Below the pieces are notes generated by a model. It searched no databases and had not been told where the DNA came from. It saw nothing but the letters and a program-made list of their open reading frames with translations. Of a DNA stretch of 64,000 nt, positions 44,438 through 52,923 are shown one piece after another. Every line of letters starts with the position of its first letter. The first letter of the stretch is position 1. The DNA comes from Nakamurella panacisegetis (GTDB lineage: Bacteria > Actinomycetota > Actinomycetes > Mycobacteriales > Nakamurellaceae): positions 3,817,501 to 3,881,500 of the forward strand of contig NZ_LT629710.1 in assembly GCF_900104535.1 (NCBI RefSeq), in the 5' to 3' direction. The position numbers and the translations under genes are program-made.

Positions 44438-45173
44438 GTGGCCAGCGTGGGCAACTCACCGAACGCGCAGCGGAGGCGGGAGATCATCGCGTTCGCACGC
44501 GAGCACGGCCAGGTCCAGGTCACGGACTTGGCCGCCCGGCTCGGGGTGGCGACGGAGACGATCCGGCGGGACCTGACCGTGCTGGAGCAGGACGGACTGG
44601 TCCGCCGGATACACGGCGCGGCGTATCCGCTGGACGGGGCCGGATTCGAGAGCACGTTGGCGTATCGGTCCTCCCACATGGTTCCAGAGAAGCGCCGGAT
44701 CGCTGCGGCCGTTATGGAACGGATCGGGGAGGTCCAGTCGGTGTACATCGACGAGGGGTACACCCCGCAGTTGGTCGCCGAGCTGCTCGCGAACTCGCGG
44801 CGCCCGTTGACGGTGGTGACCCCGTCGCTGCCGGTCGCCGCCGCGCTGTCCGCGGCCGAGGGGATCACCATCATGCTCGGCGGCAACGTCCGCGGACGAA
44901 CCCTGGGCACGGTCGGGCATTGGGTGATCGAGATGCTTTCTGCGCTGGTGGTGGATCTCGCGATCATGGGTACCAACGGCATCTCCCCTGAACGCGGGTT
45001 GACCACACCGGAACCGACCATCTCCGCGATCAAGCGCAAGGTCATGGATGTTTCCCGGCGCCGGTTGCTGGTCGGCGTCCACGTCAAGTTCGGGGTCGAC
45101 AGCTTCGCCCGCTTCGCCGACGTCGGTGAGTTCGACGCATTGGTCACCGACCGCGGACTCCGCTCGGTCGATG
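44438..45173 (+). pseudogene. DeoR/GlpR-family regulator, C-terminus cut by an IS
   Basis: The HTH (RREIIAFAREHGQVQVTDLA, ARLGVATETIRRDLTVLEQD) and the sugar-phosphate isomerase-like sensor domain (VYIDEGYTPQLVAELLAN, GNVRGRTLGTVGHWV, GTNGISPERGLTTPEP) are complete. After TDRGLRSVDV the IS begins (45174), so about 15-20 final residues are replaced by IS-encoded ones ending at 45250. It may retain partial function. GTG 44438 or GTG 44447 is the start. The regulated sugar operon is not adjacent now. Confidence 0.88.
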
Positions 45174-45204
45174 TGAACCGCACTGGGTCTGATGGAGGCT
45201 CGAG

Positions 45205-46127
45205 CTATTGGATTCCGGCCAGGGGTTGGTCGGTCCGTTTCGTAGCGTAGAACGTGGCTTCGTACTCTGCTGGTGGTAGATCGCCGAGGTAGCGTGCAGC
45301 CGGGCCGTGTTGTGCCAGTGCACCCAGCCCAGGGTCGCCAACTCGACATCTTCGACGGTCCGCCACGGTCCGGGTCGTCCGGGTCCGTAGATCAACTCGG
45401 CCTTGTAGTAACCGTTCACGGTCTCGGCCAACGCATTGTCGAACGAGTCCCCGACAGTCCCGATCGACGGGGTGGCACCGATCTCGGCCAGCCGCTCGCC
45501 GTACCGGATGGATGTAAATTGACTGCCGGCGTCGCTGTGACAGCGCAACCCGTCGATCCGGGTGCCGCGGCTCCACCGGGCCATCTCGATCGCATCCAGG
45601 ACCATCTCGGTCCGCATATGGCCCGCGACCCGCCACCCCACGATCATCCGCGAATACACATCGACCAGGAAACACACGTAGGCGACGCCGGACCACGTCG
45701 GGACATACGTCAGGTCGGTCACCCACAGCTGGTTCGGTTCCTTCGCGGTGAAGTTCCGTTTCACCAGGTCCGGGTGCCGCGGCGCCCCGGGTCCGGGCGG
45801 GTCGTGCGGATCTGCCGGCCGCGGCGGACACCCTGGATCCCGGCTGCGCGCATCAGCCGGGCAACCTGGTCCCGACCGATGTCGTGCCCCGGCCCGACGG
45901 GCGGCCTTCCACAGTTTCCGAGCGCCGTAGACCCGATAGTTGCCCTGCCACAGGGCGCGCAGCTGCGGGATCAGCTGCTCGTCCCGCTGTTGGCGCGCTG
46001 AGGGCGGCCGGGTCTTGGCGGCGTAGTAGCTGCTCGGAGCGATCGTCACCTCGGCGCTGGCCAGCGTGGTGATGATCGGCTCGACTCCGAACTCGGCGCG
46101 GTTGGCGTCGATGAACGCGACTACTTC
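45205..46127 (-). pseudogene. Transposase OrfB of the 45174 IS, with several frameshifts
   Basis: The rve core is readable: NQLWVTDLTYVPTWSGVAYV, GLRCHSDAGSQFTS and DSFDNALAETVNGYYKAEL give D, D, E. Between about 45790 and 45900 the frame is displaced and then recovered (expected IGRDQVARLMRAAGIQGVRR appears out of phase). Near 45290 a missing base moves the end into another frame (LGDLPPAEYEATFYATKRT, stop at 45205). Three lesions make it inactive unless they are base-calling errors. Confidence 0.85.
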
Positions 46128-46465
46128 TTGTGTTGGCGGTCGAGCTCCGCCCCGAAGAAACTGGCTGCCCGCTTCAGAATCTCGTTGGCGCGCTTTAATT
46201 CTCGGTTCTCCTGCTCCAGCTCGGCGATCCGGCTCGCCTCGCTGGTCGACACTCCCGGCTTGCGTCCGTCGTCGATGTCGGCCTGCCGCACCCAGGACCG
46301 CACCGACTCAGCGCCGTAACCGAGCTGCCGCGCGACCCGGTGCACGGTCCCTTGATCGGTGCCCAGTTCGGAGCGCAACTGCCGGACCAGCCGGACCGCC
46401 TGCTCCTTCTCCGCAGGCGCATACCGACGGGTGGTCGGCTTGCCCGGTGAAACCTCAGATCCCAT
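46121..46465 (-). CDS. Transposase OrfA of the 45174 IS
   Basis: This is about 114 residues from ATG 46465 (MGSEVSPGKPTTRRYAPAEK). EQAVRLVRQLRSELGTDQGT and GYGAESVRSWVRQADIDDG form the HTH, and IAELEQENRELKRANEILKR the leucine zipper. The end AASFFGAELDRQHKK is the typical place of the frameshift into OrfB (SFFxxARPPT). Confidence 0.9.
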   Translation of the reverse strand: MGSEVSPGKPTTRRYAPAEKEQAVRLVRQLRSELGTDQGTVHRVARQLGYGAESVRSWVRQADIDDGRKPGVSTSEASRIAELEQENRELKRANEILKRAASFFGAELDRQHKK

Positions 46466-46517
46466 GACTCCATCCTCGTTCCCAAGGTCAAGAGTCTCCA
46501 CCGGAGCCAGTGCGGTT

Positions 46518-46607
46518 CACCCACACCCACCAACCGGTGGGCTGTGAGATCGAACCATCAACCCCAAGGCTCTAGCACTGCCCGGCCTACAAAACGGGGA
46601 CCTGCCA
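46518..46607 (+). mobile_element. Terminal fragment of the 20905-type IS (about 89 bp)
   Basis: The sequence from CACCCACACCCACCAACC to ACGGGGACCTGCCA is the inverse of the left end of the IS at 20905. It includes the last codons of its orfB and the terminal repeat. Its inner end abuts the 45174 IS; its outer end (CCTGCCA) borders chromosomal sequence. It marks an older insertion of that IS, later largely deleted. Confidence 0.9.
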
Positions 46608-46635
46608 GGATCGCTTCGTTCATGTAGTCGGCCAT
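46608..46635 (-). pseudogene. First ~9 codons of a LexA-box-preceded gene, cut by an IS end
   Basis: From ATG 46635 the complement reads MADYMNEAI before the IS fragment begins at 46607. A LexA box (46648-46663) lies 13 bp upstream of the ATG, so the start of a DNA-damage-inducible gene was captured here. The remainder is not adjacent and its identity cannot be told from nine residues. Confidence 0.5.
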
Positions 46636-46647
46636 GTCACCACAGTA

Positions 46648-46663
46648 TCGAACATATGTTCGT
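46648..46663. promoter_or_regulatory. LexA (SOS) box
   Basis: TCGAACATATGTTCGT matches the actinobacterial/Gram-positive LexA consensus TCGAAC-N4-GTTCGA at 11 of 12 fixed positions and is palindromic (CGAAC-ATAT-GTTCG). It lies just before the truncated minus-strand gene at 46635. Confidence 0.8.
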
Positions 46664-46720
46664 GTTTGTTAACGTGCAGATGGAGGGACGAAGGTTCCGG
46701 GCCCACGGCTTACCAGCTGA

Positions 46721-46891
46721 GTGAACCGATCCGTTGCCGCGGCCTCGGGTGACGGGCGATACCTGTATGTGCAGACCGGGGCGGCTGGTCTGGTGGACGA
46801 ATTCGCCATCAACTCGGGCGGATCACTGACCCGGATCGGCACGGTGGCGGTTCGCGGCGCCACGGACGGTGAGGGGATCGCTACCCGATGA
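46721..46891 (+). pseudogene. Beta-propeller (lactonase/YncE-like) protein, C-terminal fragment
   Basis: The 56-codon frame reads SGDGRYLYVQTGAAGLVDEF, AINSGGSLTRIGTVAV and GATDGEGIATR, the final blade of a 6-phosphogluconolactonase/YncE-like propeller. The preceding blades are missing; upstream is the LexA box region. No signal for a start is present. Confidence 0.7.
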
Positions 46892-47212
46892 CACACAACT
46901 CCGGGTCCACCGGATCCGTTCGAAGCGCCCGGATTCCGGGGTGCCGTGCGTCAGTGCAGATCACCCGACACCCCCCAGACTCGCCGTTTGATGGCAGGGC
47001 GTGGGGATCGGGGGCCCTGGCCCCGTCGGTGGCACGACGGGATCGGACCACAGGGCGGGTTCGCTGTGGGCCGGTCGCCCCCGGATCCGGCCCAGGGGGC
47101 CTCATGGTCTTGTTACGGTCCCAGCCGCCCGGGGTCGATGGATGGTGGCGCGCAACGACGGCGGCGGCCTATGACCACGATTTGGGACCTTCGTCCCTAG
47201 CTGGGGGGATGA
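46892..47212. other. 321-bp stretch without a convincing gene
   Basis: Contains a GC-rich GGGGGCCCTGGCCCC dyad near 47010 that could be a terminator. Otherwise only low-quality frames are present. Confidence 0.4.
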
Positions 47213-47470
47213 GTGGATGCCTATCTTCTGGTGATGCCATGGTTCTATCGGGTGATCGAGCTGGATGACGGTACCTGGGCCTGCCGGCACGGGCACACCA
47301 TCTTCGACACTCATGCCAAGCTGGCGCCGGCGATCACTCATATCGAAGAGTTGGCGCACGCTGCTGGCCCAGCCCGGCTGTTCCTGCATCGGCTCACTGG
47401 AGAAGTTGTGGAGTTGGCCGACCCGCAGCCGCTGTTGTCGTCGTATCCGGGAACCCACCCGGTGCGCTGA
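47213..47470 (+). CDS. Small conserved hypothetical protein (DUF2188-like)
   Basis: This 85-residue protein reads PWFYRVIELDDGTWACRHGH, THIEELAHAAGPARLFLHRL and TGEVVEL. It resembles short actinobacterial proteins that read an input sequence and return a D-G-x-W-x-C-R-H-G motif. ATG 47234 (MPWFYRV) is an alternative start. Function unknown. Confidence 0.6.
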   Translation: MDAYLLVMPWFYRVIELDDGTWACRHGHTIFDTHAKLAPAITHIEELAHAAGPARLFLHRLTGEVVELADPQPLLSSYPGTHPVR

Positions 47471-47587
47471 GACGAGCGGTCTGCCGCGTCGGGGCCCGGG
47501 CCACGAGGATGCTGGGCGCGGGGGGAGGTAGTCCGGTGAAGGCCGAGGCGCCGCCGTCGGGATCGGCAAGGTGCGCCATTCTCCCGA

Positions 47588-48481
47588 ATGGCGTGTCCTT
47601 CGGGTCGCTCTGCAGGCGCCGCCGGCCAGCACGGCAACAACCCGAGGTCGCACGCGGACGGTGCGGACCAGACGCAGCGCGTCCCGCTGCCACCGGCGAC
47701 CGCGGCTGGTGTCCTGTTGATCGTGGCGACGGGTTCGAGCCTGTCGAGTGCACCGCTCTTGGCGCCGCTGGGTGCCTCGGATTACCTCACGCAGATCGCG
47801 GCGCACAGCACGCAGGGGGCGGCGTGCGCGCTGCTGGCCTCAGTCGCCGCGCTCACTGCCCCGGCGGTTGCCGTCGCGTTCTACCTGGTGGTTCGGCGGG
47901 GTGGCGAGGCCCTCGCTGCGGGCGCGGTCGCGTTCCGCATCGTGGAGGGCATGTACTACCTCGGGAGCGCGATGTTGGTGCTCTCGCTGGTGACCCTGAG
48001 CCGTGACGATGCCGGAGTGGGCGGCGATCCCGCGCAGTCTCAGTACCGCACAGTCGGGGACACCGTCCTATCGGCGTATCGAGTGTTGGGCAACGTGGCG
48101 CTGCTGCTGGCGTTCTCCGTCGGCGGATCGCTGTACTACCTGGTTCTCTACCAGGCGCGTCTCGTGCCGAGGTGGCTGTCGGTGTGGGGCATTGTCGGCG
48201 AGGTCGCCTTGGCCGTAGCGGCGGTGCTGGTGATGCTGCGGGTGATTGCCGCGGAGTCCGGTCCGCAGTTCGCGTTGGCCGCTCCGATCGGTGTGCAGGA
48301 GATGGTGCTCGCGATCTGGCTGATCGCCAGGGGTTTCGCGTTTCCCCCTTGCCCGCGCCTGACGGGCATCACACGCAGGCAGCGCCGCCCGGTGGAGGGG
48401 ACGTGTCGTCGGAAGGTCGGTTGGTGTCTCAGGAGGGGTCAGATTGACCAGCGCCCTTGGCCGCCCACGACGAGCTGTTGA
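47588..48481 (+). CDS. DUF4386 family membrane protein
   Basis: The core has about six helices: AAGVLLIVATGSSLSSAPLL, AFYLVVRRGGEALAAGAVAF, VEGMYYLGSAMLVLSLVTLS, VLSAYRVLGNVALLLAFSVG and LVPRWLSVWGIVGEVALAVA match DUF4386. The N-terminal 35 residues and the C-terminal ~45 (after LIARGFAFP) are not family-like. The real start may be near 47690, and the 3' end may have been extended by a frame change. Confidence 0.8.
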   Translation: MACPSGRSAGAAGQHGNNPRSHADGADQTQRVPLPPATAAGVLLIVATGSSLSSAPLLAPLGASDYLTQIAAHSTQGAACALLASVAALTAPAVAVAFYLVVRRGGEALAAGAVAFRIVEGMYYLGSAMLVLSLVTLSRDDAGVGGDPAQSQYRTVGDTVLSAYRVLGNVALLLAFSVGGSLYYLVLYQARLVPRWLSVWGIVGEVALAVAAVLVMLRVIAAESGPQFALAAPIGVQEMVLAIWLIARGFAFPPCPRLTGITRRQRRPVEGTCRRKVGWCLRRGQIDQRPWPPTTSC

Positions 48482-48677
48482 TCAGTCCAAGTGTGTACCG
48501 CAGGCCCGGCACACGGATGCATCACGGGGACCGTTGGCCTCGGGCACTGGCTCGGGAAGCATAGGTGCGACACCGCGGTTTGGGGAGGCGATCCCGGCAG
48601 GCCCATGCAATTTTGGGACGCTCTGGGGTGGGCCGCGCGGTGGAGCGACGCCGAGGCTGCGCCGACGACAGGGGACA

Positions 48678-49113
48678 TCACGTGTCAGCGCGGACGCCGT
48701 TCGTCGTGGCGCAGACCAGGAGGCACTGGGCGATCGCACCGGGTGGATCTCGGACCGGGACAGCCCGGCCGAAGAGCAAACCCTGGGCCTGATCGCAGCC
48801 CATGACCCGAAGTGCAGAGTATTGCTCTTGTGTTTCGACGCCTTCGGCCACGCAGATAGCGCCGACGGCGTGGGCGAGACCGATGACGCAGACGACGATT
48901 GCGTCATCGCTGGCATGCAGGCCGGCATGCAGGCCGAGTCCGGCGGCCAACTGGCGGTCTCCTTTGCGCGATGACGGATAGCGTTTCAGCTTCAGCAGCG
49001 AGCTGTATCCGGTTCCGAAGTCGTCGATCGCGACCAGGACCCCCAGTGCGGTGATCTGGCCCAGTACCGCGTGCGGCTTCGGCGTCCTCCAGGACGTCCG
49101 ATTCGGTCACCTC
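48678..49113 (-). pseudogene. EAL-domain (c-di-GMP phosphodiesterase) fragment
   Basis: Pieces in two frames give VEVTESDVLEDAEAA, then GVLVAIDDFGTGYSSLLKLK, then IGLAHAVGAICVAEGVETQE, and DLAQGYLFGRPLP-like (MGCDQAQGLLFGRAVP). These are the EAL motifs D-D-F-G-T-G-Y and E-G-V-E-T. One base is missing near 49066 and the first half of the EAL domain and any GGDEF domain are gone. It overlaps in content with the truncated EAL at 54033, so it is a different gene. Confidence 0.85.
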
Positions 49114-49155
49114 GACGCATTAGGCGGTGCGCGGGCTTGGCGACGTCAACAAGGG

Positions 49156-49190
49156 GCTGGCCCTTGCGCTCGATGAGTGCAAGGGCCAGC
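49156..49190. repeat. 12+12 bp perfect inverted repeat
   Basis: GCTGGCCCTTGC, an 11-base loop, then GCAAGGGCCAGC. It lies about 45 bp beyond the EAL fragment. There is no T-run, so it could be a factor-assisted terminator or a mobile-element end. Confidence 0.75.
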
Positions 49191-50179
49191 TGGCGGCAAA
49201 CCCGGGGGGGAGGTCTGCCGCGGAACGCAGGGTCAAGCGGGGGCAGGACCCTGCGCCGCCTGAGTTTAGCCGAGGATCTCGGGTGATCAAGTGTCCTAGA
49301 TTTAGTCGGGTCGTCACTGCGTTTGGGGTTGCGGCGATTTGGCCTCGAGTCTAGGGCAAGATTGACCCGCCCGAGGTTGATGACTCGCCGGTAACGGCCG
49401 ATCCGTTCAGCTCGGAGCTACGCGCCGAGAGCGCTGCGGAGGGCAACATGGTGGCCCCGTCCCGGGATGGTCTGCGCGTCTGGGGCGAGTTCGACCCCAA
49501 CATTCGATAGTCTGGGCCTATAGGCCAGACCGGGCACCGGGGGCACGTTGCTGATCCCCGGCCTCGGGAACCTCCGAGTACTCCGGGAACGGTGCTGTCC
49601 TTGTGCCGACTGGTCGCCGACGGGCGGGCCGTGCTCGCACCGTCGCCGAGATCCTGACCTGACGGCTGTGGCCGGCATGCTGACCCAGATGTGACTGGAC
49701 GGGGCGCTGCGGGTCGATCCCCACTGGGCCCGGAACCTGATGGCTCGGGTCGTGATCCTGCACCGAGTGCGCGGCGCTCCGCCTCCTGATCTGCAGGTTC
49801 GCCCAGTGGATTCTCGGCCCCGTGTTTCGGACTGCCCGGTTCGGCAACTGTCCGGCTCTGGTCAGGGGGTTTGATCCAGGGTCCCGGCGGTCCGCGACAT
49901 GGACGCCGATGTGTTGGATCAACGGACGGATTGACCTTTTGGATACTGGATGAGCTGGGCGTGCGATCGACGACAGGGGGTAACGTGCACTGATGAGAAG
50001 CGTTCCCTTGCAAGTGATTTGATCCCGCTCTGGTTCCCCGGGGGTGGGGGCGCCTGCAGGCCGCTGCGGCCCAACGCTGCTGCAGTCGCGCTCGAACCGT
50101 TACGGGGCTGTCCTGCTCTCCTGATCGAATAGCGCAACTGCGGAAAACGTGATCCACTACTGACCCGGTAGTAGAGTAT
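49191..50179. other. About 990 bp with no convincing gene
   Basis: Frames on both strands are short or interrupted, with no motif or SD. A plus-strand piece near 49360-49510 (VTADPFSSELRAESAAEGNM) looks protein-like but has no start. Possibly decayed coding DNA. Confidence 0.5.
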
Positions 50180-50569
50180 GTGCATCCCGCAGTGGCTGAG
50201 TGGTCAGGAGAGTTGATGGTGTTCATCGAGTCGCATCCGGTGGCTCGCGGTCGATCTTTCGGCGCGATCGCGCCCTTCACCCGGACGAGGTATGTGCCGG
50301 AGGACGACCCGGGCCAGGCCTCTCCCGTGCGGCGGGGCGGCCGCGCCGGGCTGCTCGCATGTGTCGGACATCGCGACCGCGCGGAGGTTCGGTTCACCGG
50401 GGAGGACGGGGACCAGCAGAATCCGCGGCGTGTGGCGGTCCGTCTCGACGATGGCCTCCGGCACCGGGACGAGTCGATAGCCCTCGTTGGCCCGGTGACT
50501 GGAGCCACGCGGATCGACCAGGACGGAGTCATAGATGTCAGCGCTTCGACCTCCAGGGGCGTGCAGTGA
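50180..50569 (+). CDS. Uncertain open frame upstream of the ANTAR-like gene
   Basis: This 129-residue frame has a stop codon (TGA) overlapping the GTG of the next gene (GTGA), a coupling-like arrangement. Its sequence (MVFIESHPVARGRSFGAIAP, then Arg-rich) is not clearly protein-like. The opposite strand here also reads plausibly (RLVPVPEAIVETDRHTPRIL), so which strand is coding is undecided. Confidence 0.3.
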   Translation: MHPAVAEWSGELMVFIESHPVARGRSFGAIAPFTRTRYVPEDDPGQASPVRRGGRAGLLACVGHRDRAEVRFTGEDGDQQNPRRVAVRLDDGLRHRDESIALVGPVTGATRIDQDGVIDVSASTSRGVQ

Positions 50570-51108
50570 CCGCGCTGAAGTCTCTGTGGGCGTCGGTGCA
50601 GGGCGATCCGATCCTCATGCGCCGGGTGAACGGCTGGCTCACCTTGTTCTGGATCGCGATGATTCCGGTCTCTATGATTATGGGGTGGCTCTCAAGCGTC
50701 GTCTATGTTTCGGCCCTGTCCTTGTGGGCGCTGGTTTCCGGCCATTGGTCCGCCTGGCAGGCCGCGCGTGTGGAGGTCAATCAACAGCGAGCCGAGCAGG
50801 AAGCGGCCGAGACGGACCTGCCGGGGGATGTCGCCGATGAGGTCATCGCCCGTACTGGCCTCGCGGATGCATCCTCGTTGGACGACCGATCGTCAGGGTC
50901 CCTCGTCGCCGGCACTGCTGAGCGCGCGCCGATGGTCGTCGCCGAAGCCCGCGACCTGCTGATGGGCCGCTGCCATGTGGACGAAGGGCAAGCCATTTCT
51001 TACCTGCAAATCGCTGCCGCTCTCTCCAAGCGGAGTCTGGAGTGCGCCGCCGAGGACGTTCTACGAGGGCCCCGTGCGATGCCTAATAGACAGATCCCAC
51101 CGGCTTGA
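50566..51108 (+). CDS. Membrane protein with C-terminal ANTAR-like domain
   Basis: This 180-residue protein runs from GTG 50566. The N-terminus holds a hydrophobic pair (WLTLFWIAMIPVSMIMGWLS, VVYVSALSLWALVSG), followed by a charged helix (ARVEVNQQRAEQEAAETDLP). The end, AEARDLLMGRCHVDEGQAIS then YLQIAAALSKRSLECAAEDV, aligns with the ANTAR pattern A-x-G-I-L-M-x-R-x-x-V-D-x-x-x-A. ANTAR domains bind RNA hairpins and prevent termination; a membrane-bound form would be unusual. Assignment rests on pattern similarity only. Confidence 0.65.
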   Translation: MTALKSLWASVQGDPILMRRVNGWLTLFWIAMIPVSMIMGWLSSVVYVSALSLWALVSGHWSAWQAARVEVNQQRAEQEAAETDLPGDVADEVIARTGLADASSLDDRSSGSLVAGTAERAPMVVAEARDLLMGRCHVDEGQAISYLQIAAALSKRSLECAAEDVLRGPRAMPNRQIPPA

Positions 51109-51941
51109 TTGAGACCGATGCCAGCGTGCTTTACGCGCCAGGGTCAACCTACCCGGCACTGATGCCGCCGGGCCCAGTCGATTTCCGGCCAGCACCGAAA
51201 TCCGGGTGCGCCACTGGTGTGTGCCGATCCCCGTGAGATCTGATGTTAATGCTGTGATGGGCAATCGATTTTCGGTCGCGCCCGGTTGACCCGGTAAGCG
51301 GAGAGGTCGCGAGAAGTACTCGACTTCCTCCGGCTGGATCTTTCCGTTTTTTTGCGCGATCGGCGCGAGCTATCATCAACGGCCGATCGAGCCAGCCGAT
51401 CCTTCATTCGAGGGTGGAGCGTAGTTATGAGCACGTCGAGGACTACCCGGGTTCAACGTCACGACTGCACGGTACGTTCTAATCGACGTTCCGCGCGCGG
51501 TATTACCAGGACAACCCGGAAGAATGGAGCTGAGCGGGTTGCCTCCGCGACCTGCTGATGCCCTAAAATATCGATCCTCGTCAGCCTGAGGAACGAGCGC
51601 CGAGAGTGGGTCAGAGGTCATGTTCGAATCGGCGACGGCTGGGCGTCCATCCCGAGCGTGCTGGCCGGTGTGACTCGAGGGCCCGGTGCGGCCGGGTGAG
51701 GTTTTCGCTGTGGTTGAACGCTTGGCCGGTCACAAGACCACCACGCAGCCCTCCGATCGCCTGCACCCGGCACAGTGGGCGGCCGGGTGTGTTCGGCTCT
51801 CGCGCCTGTGAGTTTTCAACCGCGAGAGCCTGGAGTCTCGGCGATTCCGGAATCGTCTAGGCCCTGACCGTCAGGATGCCCGTTCAGCGGCGATCTCAAC
51901 CGCGGGGCGGTAGGTGGTCGTGGCCCCGAGTTGGGCGCCGC
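51109..51941. other. About 830 bp without a confident gene
   Basis: Nothing with a recognisable motif. It contains the inverted repeat at 51795-51830 and several short basic frames (for example ATG 51427). Confidence 0.5.
51795..51830 (-). terminator. Probable terminator after the GAF-ANTAR gene
   Basis: GGCTCTCGCG, a 16-base loop, then CGCGAGAGCC give a perfect 10-bp stem about 110 bp beyond the GAF-ANTAR stop codon. No clear U-tract. Confidence 0.55.
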
Positions 51942-52676
51942 TCAGTTTGGGTTCGGGAAGTGGCCAGTCGAGGACAGGTCCTCGCACAGGGTGCGCAGTT
52001 TCACGTTGGTGTGCGAGGACGCCTTGACCAGCATGGTGAACGCTACGTCCGGAGTGACCTTGAACCGCTCCATCAGGATGCCTTTGGCCTGGCCGATGAT
52101 GTCGCGGCTGGACAGGGCGGCCGTCATGTTCGCAGTGAGCCGCGCACCTGACAGGGCGATGGCGGCGTGGGCACCGAAGATCCGCGCCAGGCTGTTGGAC
52201 TCGTCGTCAAATGCGTCGCTGACGGTGGAAATCAACGTCAGGACGCCGATGGTGTGTCGTTCGACGATCATGGGTGTGGACGAGATCGACGCGATTCCGG
52301 CTGCGCCGGCCGGTCGGGAGAATTGCGGCCACCTGGACTCAGTGGCGACGTTGCCGACGGAGATCTGCCGGCCGGTGTCGATCGCCTCCAGGCAAGGACC
52401 CTGACCGGCCGCATTCTGCAGGTTCAGCACGACGTCCGGCAGACCGTCTCCCAGGATGACTTGGGGGTCGATCCGTCCAGGGCGCATCGGTATCAACACT
52501 GCCGCGAATTGCGCACCGGGGATCAACCTGACCGCACCTTGGGTGATGTGGACCAGAGTGTCGTCCACATCGCGTTCTTCATCGCTGAACGACAGCGCGT
52601 ACCGGGCCACTTCACCGGCGAATCCTGGTCGCCTGCCGTGTGCGGCGTCGGGCTGGTTGGAAGCAATGTCGGACAA
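51942..52676 (-). CDS. GAF and ANTAR domain transcription antiterminator
   Basis: This 244-residue protein has a GAF domain (VRLIPGAQFAAVLIPMRPGR, PCLEAIDTGRQISVGNVATE, WPQFSRPAGAAGIASISSTP). A classical ANTAR domain (SRDIIGQAKGILMERFKVTP, DVAFTMLVKASSHTNVKLRT) follows. Such proteins sense a signal by GAF and bind tandem RNA hairpins to prevent termination. No partner operon lies beside it. Confidence 0.93.
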   Translation of the reverse strand: MSDIASNQPDAAHGRRPGFAGEVARYALSFSDEERDVDDTLVHITQGAVRLIPGAQFAAVLIPMRPGRIDPQVILGDGLPDVVLNLQNAAGQGPCLEAIDTGRQISVGNVATESRWPQFSRPAGAAGIASISSTPMIVERHTIGVLTLISTVSDAFDDESNSLARIFGAHAAIALSGARLTANMTAALSSRDIIGQAKGILMERFKVTPDVAFTMLVKASSHTNVKLRTLCEDLSSTGHFPNPN

Positions 52677-52923
52677 CGGGCTACCTCGCGTCGCACCACC
52701 TGGCGCCGGCGGCTTGTTGGACCGGCCATCGATACCCTACCGACCGATGAACAGGTCCGACATGTCGAGTTTGTTAACGGTGGATTCTCACACGTCACGC
52801 CATGCGGGTGGCCGGACTCAACGGATGCCCGATTTCGGGGAGTGATCGGTCATCGCGGTGGACGTTCGACCCCGTCCCGGCGGGGATCGATGGGCCTGGG
52901 ATGAACGGCGGGGGTTTGAGCCT

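Larger units (their letters stand above)
45174..46519 (-). mobile_element. IS3-family element, second type (1346 bp)
   Basis: The left end reads TGAACCGCACTGGGTC and the inverted right end TGAACCGCACTGGCTC. The arms continue with few mismatches (TGATGGAGGCTC against CGGTGGAGACTC). orfA and a damaged orfB lie inside on the minus strand. No target duplication can be seen because the right flank is a fragment of the other IS. It is a different element from the copies at 30171 and 20905. Confidence 0.9.

Noticed and set aside
49351-50532. 393-codon minus-strand open frame
   Set aside because: Low-quality composition (Ser/Arg/Pro), no SD or motif; overlaps a better-supported coupled pair on the plus strand at its right end.
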